Shown: positions 33,092 to 41,736, counted from the stretch's first letter. The stretch: DNA of 64,000 nt from Cellulomonas terrae (GCF_007990265.1 NZ_BJWH01000011.1:62001-126000), one strand, 5' to 3'. The notes: generated from the sequence alone by a model not told the origin. Made by a program: numbers and translations.

Positions 33092-33555
33092 GCGGTGACC
33101 TTGCTCCACTCCTCGCGGGCGCCGAGGAAGGTCCGAGCGGCCTCCTGGGCGCCGTCGAGCGTGTGGTTGGCGCCCCACCCGCACTGCACCTCGTTGGCGG
33201 CCGGCACCTCGGTGGCGGTCGTGATGTCCGTGAGCGTGTCCTGGACCAGGTCCAGCACGTCGTCGTAGGCCCACTCGCCCTGCAGGATCAGGTAGAACCC
33301 CGTCTGGCAGCCCATCGGGGAGAAGTCGATGACGCGGTCCGAGTGGTCGCGGGAGTGCTCCGCGAACAGGTGCTCGAGGGAGTGCACGGTCGGCATCTCG
33401 AGGTGCGCGACGTTCGGCTGCGTGAACCGGACGTCGTACTTCTGGATCACGTCCCCGGCGGGCAGGTGCTTGGTGTCGGCCAGGCGCACGTACGGCGCGG
33501 CGACGGTCCGGTGGTCGAGGTTGAACGACTCGACGTTCATGCGGGGCTGGTTCAC
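33088..33555 (-). CDS. luxS: S-ribosylhomocysteine lyase LuxS
   Basis: The 155-residue protein is a complete LuxS: zinc ligands His58 and His62 in [11 protein letters not shown], the base Glu61, Cys83 in [11 protein letters not shown] and zinc Cys125 in [13 protein letters not shown]. It splits S-ribosylhomocysteine into homocysteine and the AI-2 precursor. GTG at 33555 ([10 protein letters not shown]) is chosen because AAGGA lies eight bases upstream; ATG at 33540 is the alternative. With mtnN it forms the detoxification branch of the activated methyl cycle. Confidence 0.94.
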   Translation of the reverse strand: MNQPRMNVESFNLDHRTVAAPYVRLADTKHLPAGDVIQKYDVRFTQPNVAHLEMPTVHSLEHLFAEHSRDHSDRVIDFSPMGCQTGFYLILQGEWAYDDVLDLVQDTLTDITTATEVPAANEVQCGWGANHTLDGAQEAARTFLGAREEWSKVTA

Positions 33556-33639
33556 GGCACAGGTCCTTCTCGGTCGGCGACGGACCATTGTCCCCCGCGA
33601 GCGCCGGGCGACCGAACGCGGGTCACCTACGATCGGCGC

Positions 33640-34107
33640 GTGCCGATCCCGGAGTTCATCCTCGCCCTGCGGGCCGCCGTCGGGCACGACCTCCTGTGGC
33701 TGACGGGGGTGACGGCCGTCGTCGTCCGCGCCGACGAGGTCCTCCTGGTGAGGCGGGCGGACGACGGCGCCTGGACCCCGGTGACGGGGATCATCGACCC
33801 GGGCGAGGAGCCCGCGGTCGCCGGTGCGCGCGAGGTGCTGGAGGAGGCGTCGGTCGTCGCGGTCGCGGAACGCCTGACCTGGGTGCACGTCCTGCCGCCG
33901 ATGGTCTACGACAACGGGGACCGCGTGCAGTACCTCGACCACACCTTCCGGTTCCGGTACGTGTCCGGCGAGCCGTTCCCCGCGGACGGCGAGAACACCG
34001 AGGCGGCCTGGTTCCCGCTCGACGCGCTGCCGCCGATGTCCGACGAGATGCACGCGCGCATCGCGAGCGCCCTGGCCCCCGCCGGACCGGCGGCGTTCGA
34101 GTCGTGA
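33640..34107 (+). CDS. NUDIX hydrolase
   Basis: This 155-residue protein contains a Nudix box, [20 protein letters not shown] (Ser follows where the final Gly is usual), near residues 49-70. The following [27 protein letters not shown] is typical of actinobacterial Nudix proteins of unknown nucleotide specificity. The GTG start at 33640 begins just before the conserved N-terminal segment. It is divergent from luxS and convergent with the FAD oxidoreductase. Confidence 0.88.
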   Translation: MPIPEFILALRAAVGHDLLWLTGVTAVVVRADEVLLVRRADDGAWTPVTGIIDPGEEPAVAGAREVLEEASVVAVAERLTWVHVLPPMVYDNGDRVQYLDHTFRFRYVSGEPFPADGENTEAAWFPLDALPPMSDEMHARIASALAPAGPAAFES

Positions 34108-34108
34108 G

Positions 34109-35146
34109 TCAGCGCGCGAGCCGCTCGACGACGGCTCCGTAGAGCCCGGGTGCCGTGACGGCCAGCGGCACGATGCCGCGCCGCAGGGGAGAGGCCGCGG
34201 CGGCGAGCAGCCCGCTGGTCAGCACCCGGTAGTCGCGGGTGGCCGCGGTCCACGCCTTCTCGTAGGCCGCGTTGGAACGGCGGACGTCCTCGTCCAGCGT
34301 CGCGACGGCGGCGTGCGCCTGGGCGAGCCCGACCCGCACGCCCTCGCCGGTGAGGGCGTCGACGTAGCCGGACGCGTCACCGACGAGGCGCACGCGCCCC
34401 GCCGTGCGGTGCTCGCTCTGCTGGAAGAGCGGTCCGGCGCCGCGGGCGGGGCCGAGACGTTCCGCGCCGGCGAGATGGTGGCGCAGGGCGGCGAACGAGT
34501 CGAGCGTCCGGTCGTAGTCGTGGTGGGCGGGTCCGAGCAGCGCGACGCCGACGACGTCGTCGGCCACCGGGGTCACGTACGCCTCGACGGACCGGCCCCA
34601 GTGCACCTCGACCAGGTCGGTCCACGGCGCCACCCGGAAGTGCCGGCGCACCCCGAACCGGCGCGCGCGCAGGCGGTGGTGCGTCGCGAGGTCGACCTGA
34701 CGGCGGACCGTCGAGTGCAGGCCGTCGCACGCGAGGAGCCAGCGTCCGCGGATCCCCGCGCACCAGACGGACGACGCGTCCTGCTCGACCGCGTGGGCGC
34801 GCCCGGGGACGACGACCGCACCCAGCTCCCGGGCGCGTGCGGCGAGCGCGGCGTGGAGCACGGTGCGCCGGACACCCCGCCCCGGCGCGACCGTGAAGAG
34901 GTGGTCGGCGGTGCGCGCGCCCCGCACGTAGCGGATCCCGGTCAGGGTGTGGCCCTCGGGGTCGACGCCGAGCCGGGCGAGCGCCTCGACGGCACCGGGC
35001 ATCAGGCCTTCACCACAGGCCTTGTCGACGGGGGTCGCGCGGGGTTCGACGACGATGACGGACAGCCCCGCGAGCCGTCCCTCGATCGCCGCGGCGAGCC
35101 CGATGGGGCCGCCTCCGATCACCAGCAGGTCGGCGTCGGGGGTCAT
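34109..35146 (-). CDS. Geranylgeranyl-reductase-like FAD oxidoreductase
   Basis: The 345-residue protein has N-terminal FAD-binding [19 protein letters not shown] and [25 protein letters not shown], the latter characteristic of the geranylgeranyl reductase (ChlP/GGR) and related flavoproteins, then [13 protein letters not shown] and [26 protein letters not shown]. It is the last gene of a run with the type III PKS and the ICMT-like methyltransferase, starting inside the methyltransferase stop (ATGA). It could reduce an isoprenoid side chain or oxidise the polyketide ring. Confidence 0.85.
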   Translation of the reverse strand: MTPDADLLVIGGGPIGLAAAIEGRLAGLSVIVVEPRATPVDKACGEGLMPGAVEALARLGVDPEGHTLTGIRYVRGARTADHLFTVAPGRGVRRTVLHAALAARARELGAVVVPGRAHAVEQDASSVWCAGIRGRWLLACDGLHSTVRRQVDLATHHRLRARRFGVRRHFRVAPWTDLVEVHWGRSVEAYVTPVADDVVGVALLGPAHHDYDRTLDSFAALRHHLAGAERLGPARGAGPLFQQSEHRTAGRVRLVGDASGYVDALTGEGVRVGLAQAHAAVATLDEDVRRSNAAYEKAWTAATRDYRVLTSGLLAAAASPLRRGIVPLAVTAPGLYGAVVERLAR

Positions 35147-35667
35147 GTCGGGGCCGGGCTGACGGAGCGCAGCGCGCGCTCCTCCGTGGGGATCCGGAAG
35201 CCGAGCAGGAGGATCGCGTTGAGCACCGTGAACGCGATCGCGGTGACCCAGGCGGTGTGCACGAGGGGGAGCGCTGCGCCCTCCACGGCGACGGCGACGT
35301 AGTTCGGGTGGCTGAGCCAGCGGTACGGGCCCCGCCGGACCAGGGCGACGCCGGGGACGACGATCACCCGGGTGCTCCACTGGTTCCCCAGGGTCGCGAT
35401 GCACCACCAGCGCAGCGCGTTCGCGGCGACGACGAACGCGAGCGCGGTCCACCCGAGCGCCGGGAGGAAGGGCCGGTCCGCCACGTGCACCTCGACCACG
35501 CACGCGACCAGCAGCCCGGAGTGCAGCGCGACCATCGGCGGGTAGTGCCGCTTGCCCGTCTCGATGCCACCGTGCGCGAACGCCCAGGTCACGTGGCGTT
35601 GCGAGACGATCAGCTCGGCCAGGCGCTCGAACGCGATCACGACGATCAGCCAGTCGTACCAGCTCAC
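35143..35667 (-). CDS. Isoprenylcysteine carboxyl methyltransferase-like (ICMT/PEMT) membrane protein
   Basis: The 174-residue membrane protein has four or five hydrophobic helices and the ICMT-family C-terminus, VALVRRGPYRWLSHPNYVAVAVEGAALPLV followed by FRIPTEERAL, where SAM binds. In Bacillus the comparable gene next to a type III PKS (bpsB beside bpsA) is reported to methylate alkylpyrones. GTG at 35667 follows the PKS stop directly and has GAGGAG upstream. Confidence 0.87.
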   Translation of the reverse strand: MSWYDWLIVVIAFERLAELIVSQRHVTWAFAHGGIETGKRHYPPMVALHSGLLVACVVEVHVADRPFLPALGWTALAFVVAANALRWWCIATLGNQWSTRVIVVPGVALVRRGPYRWLSHPNYVAVAVEGAALPLVHTAWVTAIAFTVLNAILLLGFRIPTEERALRSVSPAPT

Positions 35668-36741
35668 CTACGACTCCTCGGGCCAGCGCAGCAGGACGGT
35701 CTCGGTGCACACCCCGGGACCGACGGCGAACAGCACGCCGGCGGACCCGGGGATGTGCCCCCCGGCCGCCAGCTCGTCGGCGAGCACGTGCAGCACTCCC
35801 GACGACGACAGGTTCCCGACGCGCGCGAGCGACCGCCAGCTCGCGGCGAAGGCCTCGTCGGGCAGCTCGAGCGCGCTCGCCGCGGCCCGCAGGATGCGCG
35901 GTCCGCCGGTGTGCGCGACCCACGTGCCGACGTCGGCGACCTTGAGGCCGTGCGCGGCGAGCAGGTCGACGACGCCGGGGCCGAGGTTCCGCTCGACGAT
36001 GTCCGCGAGGCTCGCCGCGAGCACGATCCGGAAGCCGCTGCCGCCGATGTCCCAGCCGAGCACGTCGGTGGTGCCGGGGACGAGGTCGGAGCGGGAGTCG
36101 ACGACGTCGACCCCGCCCGGTACGTCGTCCGCCCGGTCGCTGCCCACCATGACGACGGCCGCGGCGCCGTCGCCGAACAGGCCGCTGGACACGATGTTCG
36201 CCATCGAGTCGTCGCCGTGCTGCAGCGTCAGCGAGCACAGCTCGACCGACACGAGCAGGGCGACGTCCTGCGGGTGGCCCTGCAGGTGGTCGCGGACCCG
36301 GGCGATCCCCGCGGCCCCCGCGACGCACCCGAGCCCGAACACGGGGACGCGCTTGACGTCGGGACGCAGGCCGAGCCGTTCGACCAGGAGCACGTCGAGC
36401 GACGGGGTGGCGATCCCGGTGATCGTCGTGACCAGCAGGTAGTCGACGTCCGCGGCGTCCAGCCCGGCGGCGGCGAGGGCCTCGCGGCACGCCCGCGCCG
36501 CCAGCGTGGTGCCCTCGCGGACGAACGTGTCGTTGGCCACCGTGAACGTCGTCAGCTCCGCGTACGCGTCGAGGGGCAGCGCGAGGTGCCGCGTCTCGAT
36601 GCCGGTGGCCGCGTGGATCCGCTCGATCGTGGCGAGGCGCCGGGGGTCGGAGGAGAGCAGCGGACCGATCGTCGCGGTGATCTCGCTCTGGGCGTAGGTG
36701 TGCTCGGGCAGGACGGGGGCAATCGAGGCGATACGCGCCAT
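35668..36741 (-). CDS. Type III polyketide synthase (chalcone/stilbene synthase family)
   Basis: The 357-residue enzyme has the thiolase-fold catalytic triad: Cys139 in VFGLGCVAGAAG, His277 in WVAHTGGPRIL and Asn310 in RVGNLSSSGVLHVL, with VELCSLTL and GLFGDGAAAVV in between. Bacterial members extend fatty acyl or other starters with malonyl-CoA to give alkylpyrones or alkylresorcinols. It is followed by the methyltransferase and the oxidoreductase and faces UbiA, a gene set that suggests a prenylated or reduced lipid quinone-like product. Confidence 0.92.
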   Translation of the reverse strand: MARIASIAPVLPEHTYAQSEITATIGPLLSSDPRRLATIERIHAATGIETRHLALPLDAYAELTTFTVANDTFVREGTTLAARACREALAAAGLDAADVDYLLVTTITGIATPSLDVLLVERLGLRPDVKRVPVFGLGCVAGAAGIARVRDHLQGHPQDVALLVSVELCSLTLQHGDDSMANIVSSGLFGDGAAAVVMVGSDRADDVPGGVDVVDSRSDLVPGTTDVLGWDIGGSGFRIVLAASLADIVERNLGPGVVDLLAAHGLKVADVGTWVAHTGGPRILRAAASALELPDEAFAASWRSLARVGNLSSSGVLHVLADELAAGGHIPGSAGVLFAVGPGVCTETVLLRWPEES

Positions 36742-36769
36742 CCGGGCATCGTGCCACGCGCTCGCACGT

Positions 36770-36783
36770 CCGGCACGTGTCGG
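36770..36783. promoter_or_regulatory. Near-palindrome between type III PKS and UbiA genes
   Basis: CCGGCACGTGTCGG is symmetric apart from one base pair and is centred on CACGTG. It lies between the two divergent starts at 36741 and 36847, where an operator serving both directions would sit. No regulator gene is adjacent. The assignment rests on symmetry and position only. Confidence 0.35.
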
Positions 36784-36846
36784 GGCCGTCCTGCCGAATC
36801 TTTACCCGACCTGCGACGATGGCGCGTCGATGCGGAGGTGAGCAGG

Positions 36847-37689
36847 GTGAGCGAAGGTGCCGGGAGGTCGCGCGTCGTCGACCTCGCGCTCGCGTGCCAC
36901 CCGGCGCCGGCCGCTGCCGTGACGGTGTTCGCGGTCGCGATGGCTGCGGGGGCCGACGCGCCGGTCGCGACGACGGCTCTGGTCGGTGCCGCCGTGCTGG
37001 CCGGGCAGCTCTCCGTGGGCTGGTCCAACGACTGGATCGACGCGGACCGGGACGCCGCCGTCGGGCGGACCGACAAGCCCGTCGGTGCCGGGCGTCTCAC
37101 CGTCGCGACGGTCCGGACGGCGGCGCTGAGCGCGGCCGTGGCGTGCGTGGTGCTCTCGCTGGCGCTCGGCTGGCGCCCGGGCCTCGTGCACCTCGCGACC
37201 GTCGCGTCGGCCTGGGCCTACAACCTCCGGCTCAAGAGCACAGCGTGGTCCTGGGCGCCGTACGCGTTCTCGTTCGGATTCCTGCCCCTGGGGATCGCCC
37301 TGGCGCTGCCCGGCTCGCCGGTCGCCGCCTGGTGGGCGATGGCGGCGGGCGCCCTGCTCGGGATCGGCGCGCACGGGGCGAACGTGGTGCCCGACCTGCA
37401 GGACGACCGCGCCACCGGCGTCCGCGGGCTCCCGCACCGGGTCGGCGGGACCGCGACGAGCATCGGCACGGCGCTGGCGCTCGTCGGAGCGACGGTCCTG
37501 GTCGTCCTGGCGCCGCCCGGCCCGCCACGAGCAGCTGCGGCCGTCGCGCTCGTCGCTGCCGTGGGGCTGACGATCGCCGCCACCGTGCTCGCGCTCGGCG
37601 GCGGGCGGCACCGGCTGCCGTTCCTGTTCGCCATCGCGGTCGCGGCGGTCGACGTGGTCCTGCTGGTGCGGTCCGACTGGGTCGCTTGA
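36847..37689 (+). CDS. UbiA family prenyltransferase
   Basis: The 280-residue protein has about eight membrane helices and both Asp-rich motifs of UbiA enzymes: NDWIDADRD near residues 58-66 and DLQDDRATG near 180. It would attach an isoprenoid chain to an aromatic or polar acceptor in the membrane. GTG at 36847 is chosen because GGAGG (36834-36838) is eight bases upstream. It is divergent from the type III PKS, so the acceptor may be the polyketide. Confidence 0.88.
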   Translation: MSEGAGRSRVVDLALACHPAPAAAVTVFAVAMAAGADAPVATTALVGAAVLAGQLSVGWSNDWIDADRDAAVGRTDKPVGAGRLTVATVRTAALSAAVACVVLSLALGWRPGLVHLATVASAWAYNLRLKSTAWSWAPYAFSFGFLPLGIALALPGSPVAAWWAMAAGALLGIGAHGANVVPDLQDDRATGVRGLPHRVGGTATSIGTALALVGATVLVVLAPPGPPRAAAAVALVAAVGLTIAATVLALGGGRHRLPFLFAIAVAAVDVVLLVRSDWVA

Positions 37690-37690
37690 C

Positions 37691-37706
37691 TTCGAGCGCG
37701 CTCGAA
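37691..37706. promoter_or_regulatory. 16-base palindrome upstream of the F420 oxidoreductase
   Basis: TTCGAGCGCGCTCGAA is a perfect 16-base palindrome. It starts inside a -35-like TTGACT (37686-37691), and a weak -10, CAGGGT, lies at 37711-37716 with a long spacer. It is well placed for a TetR/MerR-like repressor; the regulator is not adjacent. It also follows the UbiA stop directly. Confidence 0.6.
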
Positions 37707-37745
37707 TTGGCAGGGTGACGAGCAACCCCGTCGAAGGAGCTCCCC

Positions 37746-38624
37746 GTGCGTGTTGGCGTCCACCTCTACCGTTTCGACTCCGTCGAGCCCGGCGCGCTGC
37801 GCCAGGAGCTGGCCGACGCGGCGCGCACCGCCGAGGACTCCGGCGTCGCCTGGGTCTCGGTCATGGACCACTACTTCCAGATGGTCGCCGCCGGCTTCCC
37901 GGCCGACGACCCGATGCTCGAGGCGTACACGACGCTCGGCTACCTCGCGGGCGTGACGTCGGAGGTGCAGCTCGGCGTGCTGGTCACGGGCGTCACCTAC
38001 CGGCACCCGGGTCTGCTGGCGAAGATCCACGCCACGCTCGACGTGCTCTCGGGCGGCCGCGCCACGCTCGGCATCGGGGCCGCCTGGTACGAGGAGGAGC
38101 ACCGCGCGATGGGGGTGCCCTACCCGCCCTTGTCCGAGCGGTTCGAGCGCCTCGAGGAGACCCTGCAGATCTGCCGGCAGATGTGGGACCCGACGAACGA
38201 CGGCCCGTACGACGGCACGCACTACCAGCTGGCCCGGACCCTGTGCTCGCCGCAGCCGCTGACGCGCCCCGAGATCCTCATCGGCGGCTCGGGCGAGCGC
38301 AAGACCCTGCGCCTGGTCGCGCAGTACGGCGACGCGTGCAACCTGTTCACGTCCACGCCCGAGGAGGTCGCGCACAAGCTCGACGTCCTGCACCGCCACT
38401 GCGCGGACCTCGGCCGCGACCCGGCCGAGATCCGCGTGACCATGCTGTCCCGCGGCGAGAAGCTGCTCGCCGGGGACGTCGACGGGTTCGTCGAGGAGAT
38501 GCGGGCCTACGACGCCCTGGGCGTGGAGTCCGTCATCCTGACCCCGGCCGACACCGGCCTGGCCGCGTGGGTGAAGGACGCCGTGGCACCCGCCGTCCCG
38601 CGGCTGGCCCAGCTGGGCAGCTAG
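37746..38624 (+). CDS. F420-dependent LLM-class oxidoreductase (Rv1855c-like)
   Basis: The 292-residue protein has the luciferase-like TIM-barrel pattern: GVAWVSVMDHYFQM, LVTGVTYRHPGLLAKIHATLDVLSGGRATLGIGAAWYEEEHRAMG and PEILIGGSGERKTLRLVAQYGDACNLF. This subgroup normally binds F420 rather than FMN. GTG at 37746 has GAAGGAG upstream. The stop shares CTAG with the VOC gene. Substrate unknown. Confidence 0.87.
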   Translation: MRVGVHLYRFDSVEPGALRQELADAARTAEDSGVAWVSVMDHYFQMVAAGFPADDPMLEAYTTLGYLAGVTSEVQLGVLVTGVTYRHPGLLAKIHATLDVLSGGRATLGIGAAWYEEEHRAMGVPYPPLSERFERLEETLQICRQMWDPTNDGPYDGTHYQLARTLCSPQPLTRPEILIGGSGERKTLRLVAQYGDACNLFTSTPEEVAHKLDVLHRHCADLGRDPAEIRVTMLSRGEKLLAGDVDGFVEEMRAYDALGVESVILTPADTGLAAWVKDAVAPAVPRLAQLGS

Positions 38625-39100
38625 GCCCCCGCGTCGGCCGCCGCGTGCAGGGCGGCCACGTCGATCTTGCCCATCGTCAGCATGGCGTCCATGGCGCGGC
38701 CCGCACGCGCGGGGTCGGGGTCGGCCAGCAGCGCGGGCAGCGCTGTCGGGACGACCTGCCAGGACAGGCCCCAGCGGTCCTTGAGCCAGCCGCACCGGCC
38801 CGGCTCGCCGCCGTCGGCGATCAGGGCGTCCCACACGCGGTCGCACTCGGCCTGGTCGGGCACCGAGACCTGGAACGAGAACGCCTCCGTGAACGGGAAC
38901 GCGGGCCCGCCGTTGAGGGCCTGCACCTCCTGGCCGTCGAGCACGAAGCTCACGGTGAGCGCGGTCCCGGCCGGCTGGGGGGCACCCTCGCCGTAGCGGG
39001 CGACCGACAGGATCTGCGAGTTCGGGAAGATCTCCACGTAGCGCTGCGCGGCCTGCTCGGCCTGGTCGTCGAACCACAGGAACGGGCTGATGCTGGTCAT
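38621..39100 (-). CDS. PhnB-like VOC protein
   Basis: The 159-residue protein matches the PhnB/3-demethylubiquinone-methyltransferase-like VOC group: SISPFLWFDDQAEQAAQRYVEIFPNS, ALTVSFVLDGQEVQALNGGPAFPFTEAFSFQV and CGWLKDRWGLSWQVVP. Family members are small single-domain proteins of unknown or resistance-related role. It is convergent with the LLM gene and shares its CTAG stop. Confidence 0.85.
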   Translation of the reverse strand: MTSISPFLWFDDQAEQAAQRYVEIFPNSQILSVARYGEGAPQPAGTALTVSFVLDGQEVQALNGGPAFPFTEAFSFQVSVPDQAECDRVWDALIADGGEPGRCGWLKDRWGLSWQVVPTALPALLADPDPARAGRAMDAMLTMGKIDVAALHAAADAGA

Positions 39101-39191
39101 CTCGGTGCCTCCGATGTCGTGACGCGGAGCCCGGTGCTGCCGCGTCCTTCGTGCAGTGGTCGGAGCCGTCCCGCGGTTCTCGACACGCGTG

Positions 39192-39986
39192 TCAGGACCA
39201 GTGCCCAGGTGCGACGAGCCCGCGCGGGAGACTGGTCGTCCCGTCGCCGCGTGCGGACGCCACCTGCGGGGGTGTCACGAAGAGCGCGTCCGTCAGGTCG
39301 GCACGGTCCAGCCGCGCGCCACGCAGGTCCGCGCCCAGCAGGTCCGCCAGCCGCAGGTCGGCGCCCCGCAGGTCTGCACCGATCAGCAGCGCCCCACGGA
39401 GGTCGGCTCCGCGCAGGTCGGCACGGCGCAGGTCCGCCCCCGTCAGGTCGGCACCGCGAGCCTGCCGGCCGTGCAGCCCGTCCCGCGCGAGCGCGCTCAC
39501 GCGCCCGAGCAGGTCGCCGACCCTGGCCTGGGCGTCCGGTCCTGCACCGGCGTCGCGCACATCGGCCACCTCGGTCCGCAGCCGGGCGACCTCGTCGTGC
39601 AGCGGTGCCGCCGCGCGGACCGCGAGCGCCTCGGTGAGGTACCAGAGGAGCTCGTGCAGCCCGCGCATCGTGCCGAAGACCGCGAACATGTCCGCCGTGA
39701 TCGCGGGGTCGTCGCGCCACGTGCGACCGCCGAAGAGCTGCTGCGTGACGAACTGGCCCGCGCCGAAGCACTCGTAGACCGTGCAGCCCGTGAACCCGCT
39801 GGTGCGCAGGTCGGCGTGGATGCCGCACCGGAAGTCGTCCAGCAGGTTCCGGCACGGCGTACCGGCGGGCTTGTCGTACGCGAAGTCCGACGAGCGCTGG
39901 AACGAGTGCGCAATGCAGCACAGACCCGCGCAGCGCGAGCAGTCCGAGCGCAGCTCCCGCAGCGGGATCGCAGCGTGGTCGGTCAC
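39192..39986 (-). CDS. Pentapeptide-repeat protein with N-terminal cysteine-rich domain
   Basis: The 264-residue protein has a cysteine-rich N-terminus (CSRCAGLCC, then [14 protein letters not shown] and GCTVYECFG) that could bind zinc or a cluster, a helical middle, and about nine pentapeptide repeats of the A(D/N)LxG type at about residues 175-235 (for example [19 protein letters not shown]). The repeats form a right-handed beta-helix used in protein or DNA-mimic interactions. GTG at 39986 is chosen because the Cys-rich domain begins right after it. Joining these two parts is uncommon. Confidence 0.82.
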   Translation of the reverse strand: MTDHAAIPLRELRSDCSRCAGLCCIAHSFQRSSDFAYDKPAGTPCRNLLDDFRCGIHADLRTSGFTGCTVYECFGAGQFVTQQLFGGRTWRDDPAITADMFAVFGTMRGLHELLWYLTEALAVRAAAPLHDEVARLRTEVADVRDAGAGPDAQARVGDLLGRVSALARDGLHGRQARGADLTGADLRRADLRGADLRGALLIGADLRGADLRLADLLGADLRGARLDRADLTDALFVTPPQVASARGDGTTSLPRGLVAPGHWS

Positions 39987-39996
39987 GCGGTCGAGA

Positions 39997-40116
39997 CTAC
40001 GACGGGTCGTACACGGCGAAGCGGGCTGCGTCGGAGTCGCACGCCGACGGCACGGTCCCCAGGTCGAGCGTGCCGCCACCGCAGAACGAGCACTCCTCAC
40101 CCAGCGGGTAGGTCCG
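39997..40116 (-). pseudogene. Possible C-terminal remnant of a Cys-rich protein
   Basis: This stretch upstream of the pentapeptide gene reads on the minus strand as an open frame of 39 codons ending TAG at 39997-39999, with an in-frame TGA at 40117-40119 and no ATG, GTG or TTG before the cysteines. Its product would contain [15 protein letters not shown] and a second Cys ([14 protein letters not shown]). The CxxC-Gly-rich sequence looks like a protein remnant rather than noise. A CTG start cannot be excluded. Confidence 0.3.
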
Positions 40117-40166
40117 TCACCCGACGACCAGGGACTGGCTCGCTCGCTGGCCGGTCGAGGCGGCCG

Positions 40167-40454
40167 TCACTCGACCGCGTCGATCACACGGCGTAGCGCG
40201 GCGACGTGCTCGTGCAGCGCCTTGCGACCTGCCGGTGTCAGGCCGATCCACGTGGTCCGTCGTCCCGCGTGGACGCCCTTGCGGCTGTGCAGGTAGCCGG
40301 CCTCGACCAGCGCCGAGACGTGCTTGGACAGCACCGAGTCGCTGACGTCGAGCGCGGCGCGCACCGTCGCGAACTCCGCCTCCGACACCGCGGACAACGT
40401 CGTGACGAGCTGCAGCCGCGTCGGGGCGTGGATCAGCGGGTCGAGCCCGGCCAT
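40167..40454 (-). CDS. Small winged-helix transcriptional regulator
   Basis: The 95-residue protein is a winged-helix regulator of the small ArsR/PadR-like type seen beside membrane genes: LDPLIHAPTRLQLVTTLSAV, FATVRAALDVSDSVLSKHVSALVEAGYLHSRKG and TTWIGLTPAGRKALHEHVAALR. Its ATG shares one base with the upstream gene stop (TGATG). It probably binds the GGAAAGT/ACTTTCC repeat at the shared promoter and represses the pair. Confidence 0.85.
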   Translation of the reverse strand: MAGLDPLIHAPTRLQLVTTLSAVSEAEFATVRAALDVSDSVLSKHVSALVEAGYLHSRKGVHAGRRTTWIGLTPAGRKALHEHVAALRRVIDAVE

Positions 40455-40990
40455 CAGCCGAGGACCAGCAGGGCCGCGCACCCCAGGCACGCGACGACGG
40501 CGAGCACCGCGAGCACCCGCGGGGAGGCGCCGCGTGCGTGCGCGGCGGGGTCGTGCCGGTAGTCGTGCCACCAGCGGCGGACCCCGAGCGCGCAGCCGAC
40601 GCCTGCGGCCACCGCCGCCACGGCGACCAGCCACCAGCGGGAGCCGAACGCGGCCACGATCCCGACGGCGAGCGCGCCGAGGTAGGCGACGGAGGCGCGC
40701 GCCCCGGCGGCGAGGACCACCTGGCTGGCCAGCCCGTCCACCCGGACGCCGTTGATCCGGCTGAACCGGTGCAGCAGGAGCGCCGCCACGCCCAGGAACA
40801 CCGCGACCCCGGCCAGCGCGACGGCGACCCCCGTGGCGGTCTGCGCGGCGATCCCGTAGGCGGCGGCGCCGACCTGGACCGCGACCCCGGTGGCGAGCGC
40901 GGGGGAGAAGCCGGTGGGCAGCCTGAGACCCGCGGTGAGTCGTCGGCGTGCGTCGTCGGCCGCGGTCAGAGGGTCTCGTCTGCTTTCCAT
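40454..40990 (-). CDS. Membrane protein cotranscribed with the winged-helix regulator
   Basis: The 178-residue protein has four hydrophobic helices (near residues 30-55, 60-75, 90-110 and 155-175) separated by charged loops ([28 protein letters not shown]). I do not recognise the family. Proteins like this often pair with a small winged-helix regulator. The ATG at 40990 lies 7-8 bases from a -10 element, so it may be translated from a leaderless transcript. Confidence 0.72.
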   Translation of the reverse strand: MESRRDPLTAADDARRRLTAGLRLPTGFSPALATGVAVQVGAAAYGIAAQTATGVAVALAGVAVFLGVAALLLHRFSRINGVRVDGLASQVVLAAGARASVAYLGALAVGIVAAFGSRWWLVAVAAVAAGVGCALGVRRWWHDYRHDPAAHARGASPRVLAVLAVVACLGCAALLVLG

Positions 40991-40993
40991 GTC

Positions 40994-41026
40994 GGAAAGT
41001 ATGGATCGAACTTTCCAGAGTGGCAA
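40994..41026 (-). promoter_or_regulatory. Promoter and operator for the membrane-regulator pair
   Basis: On the minus strand TTGCCA (41026-41021), a 17-base spacer and CATACT (41003-40998) form a promoter that would start transcription near 40990, at the ATG itself. A perfect 7-base inverted repeat, GGAAAGT (40994-41000) and ACTTTCC (41010-41016), covers the -10 and spacer. A further GGAAAG/CTTTCC pair crosses the start codon. Repression by the small winged-helix protein is inferred. Confidence 0.65.
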
Positions 41027-41033
41027 GTATGTG

Positions 41034-41063
41034 TCTGCCGTCGGCAGATCCGCGCACGGCAGA
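41034..41063 (+). promoter_or_regulatory. PopR-type operator upstream of the clpP pair
   Basis: TCTGCC-GTC-GGCAGA (41034-41048) is a perfect interrupted palindrome, followed by another GGCAGA at 41058-41063. As I recall from published Streptomyces lividans work, PopR controls the clpP3-clpP4 operon through TCTGCC-3N-GGCAGA, which this matches exactly. It lies about 80 bases upstream of the first clpP ATG and the PopR-like gene is next door, so activation of the clpP genes from here is strongly suggested. Confidence 0.75.
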
Positions 41064-41127
41064 CCGGGGGTCCGTGGGCGGTCGGCGCGTGTGACCGTCG
41101 AGGGACCAGCGACCTACGGAGGCCCTC

Positions 41128-41736
41128 ATGAGCACCGCTCCACCCACCGTCCGCCCCTTCGACGACGACCTGTCCACCCGGCTCCTGCACCAGCGCATCG
41201 TGGTGCTCGGGCAGGAGGTCGACGACACCATCGCCAACCGGGTCTGCGCGCAGCTGCTCCTGCTCTCCGCGGAGGACCCCCGTCGCGACATCGCGCTCTA
41301 CATCAACTCCCCGGGCGGCTCCGTGAGCGCGGCCCTGGCGATGTACGACACGATGCGGCTCATCCCGAACGACGTCGCGACCCTCGCGATGGGTCTGGCG
41401 GCGAGCGCCGCCCAGTTCCTGCTCAGCGCCGGCACGCCCGGCAAGCGGTACGCCTTGCGGCACTCGCGCGTGCTCATGCACCAGCCGTCCGGCGGGATCG
41501 GCGGGACCGCGATCGACATCGCCATCCAGGCGCAGAACATGGCGCACGTGAAGCGCACGATGCAGTCGCTCACGGCCGAGCACACGGGTCAGTCCGTCGA
41601 GACCATCGAGCGGGACGCCGACCGCGACGCCTGGTTCACCGCCGAGGAGGCGCTGGCGTACGGGTTCATCGACCGGGTGGTCGAGCACCTCGACGACGTG
41701 CGCCCGGACGCGTCGATGCGACGGGCGGGACTGTGA
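41128..41736 (+). CDS. clpP: ClpP-type serine protease, ClpP3-like
   Basis: The 202-residue protein has the ClpP pattern: [22 protein letters not shown], Ser93 in [12 protein letters not shown], His118 in [10 protein letters not shown] and the Asp region [22 protein letters not shown]. The Ser motif (AASAAQ) differs from the usual AASMG, as in ClpP2/P3-type paralogues. It forms the proteolytic ring with its partner and Clp ATPases. Its stop overlaps the second clpP ATG by one base. Confidence 0.93.
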   Translation: MSTAPPTVRPFDDDLSTRLLHQRIVVLGQEVDDTIANRVCAQLLLLSAEDPRRDIALYINSPGGSVSAALAMYDTMRLIPNDVATLAMGLAASAAQFLLSAGTPGKRYALRHSRVLMHQPSGGIGGTAIDIAIQAQNMAHVKRTMQSLTAEHTGQSVETIERDADRDAWFTAEEALAYGFIDRVVEHLDDVRPDASMRRAGL

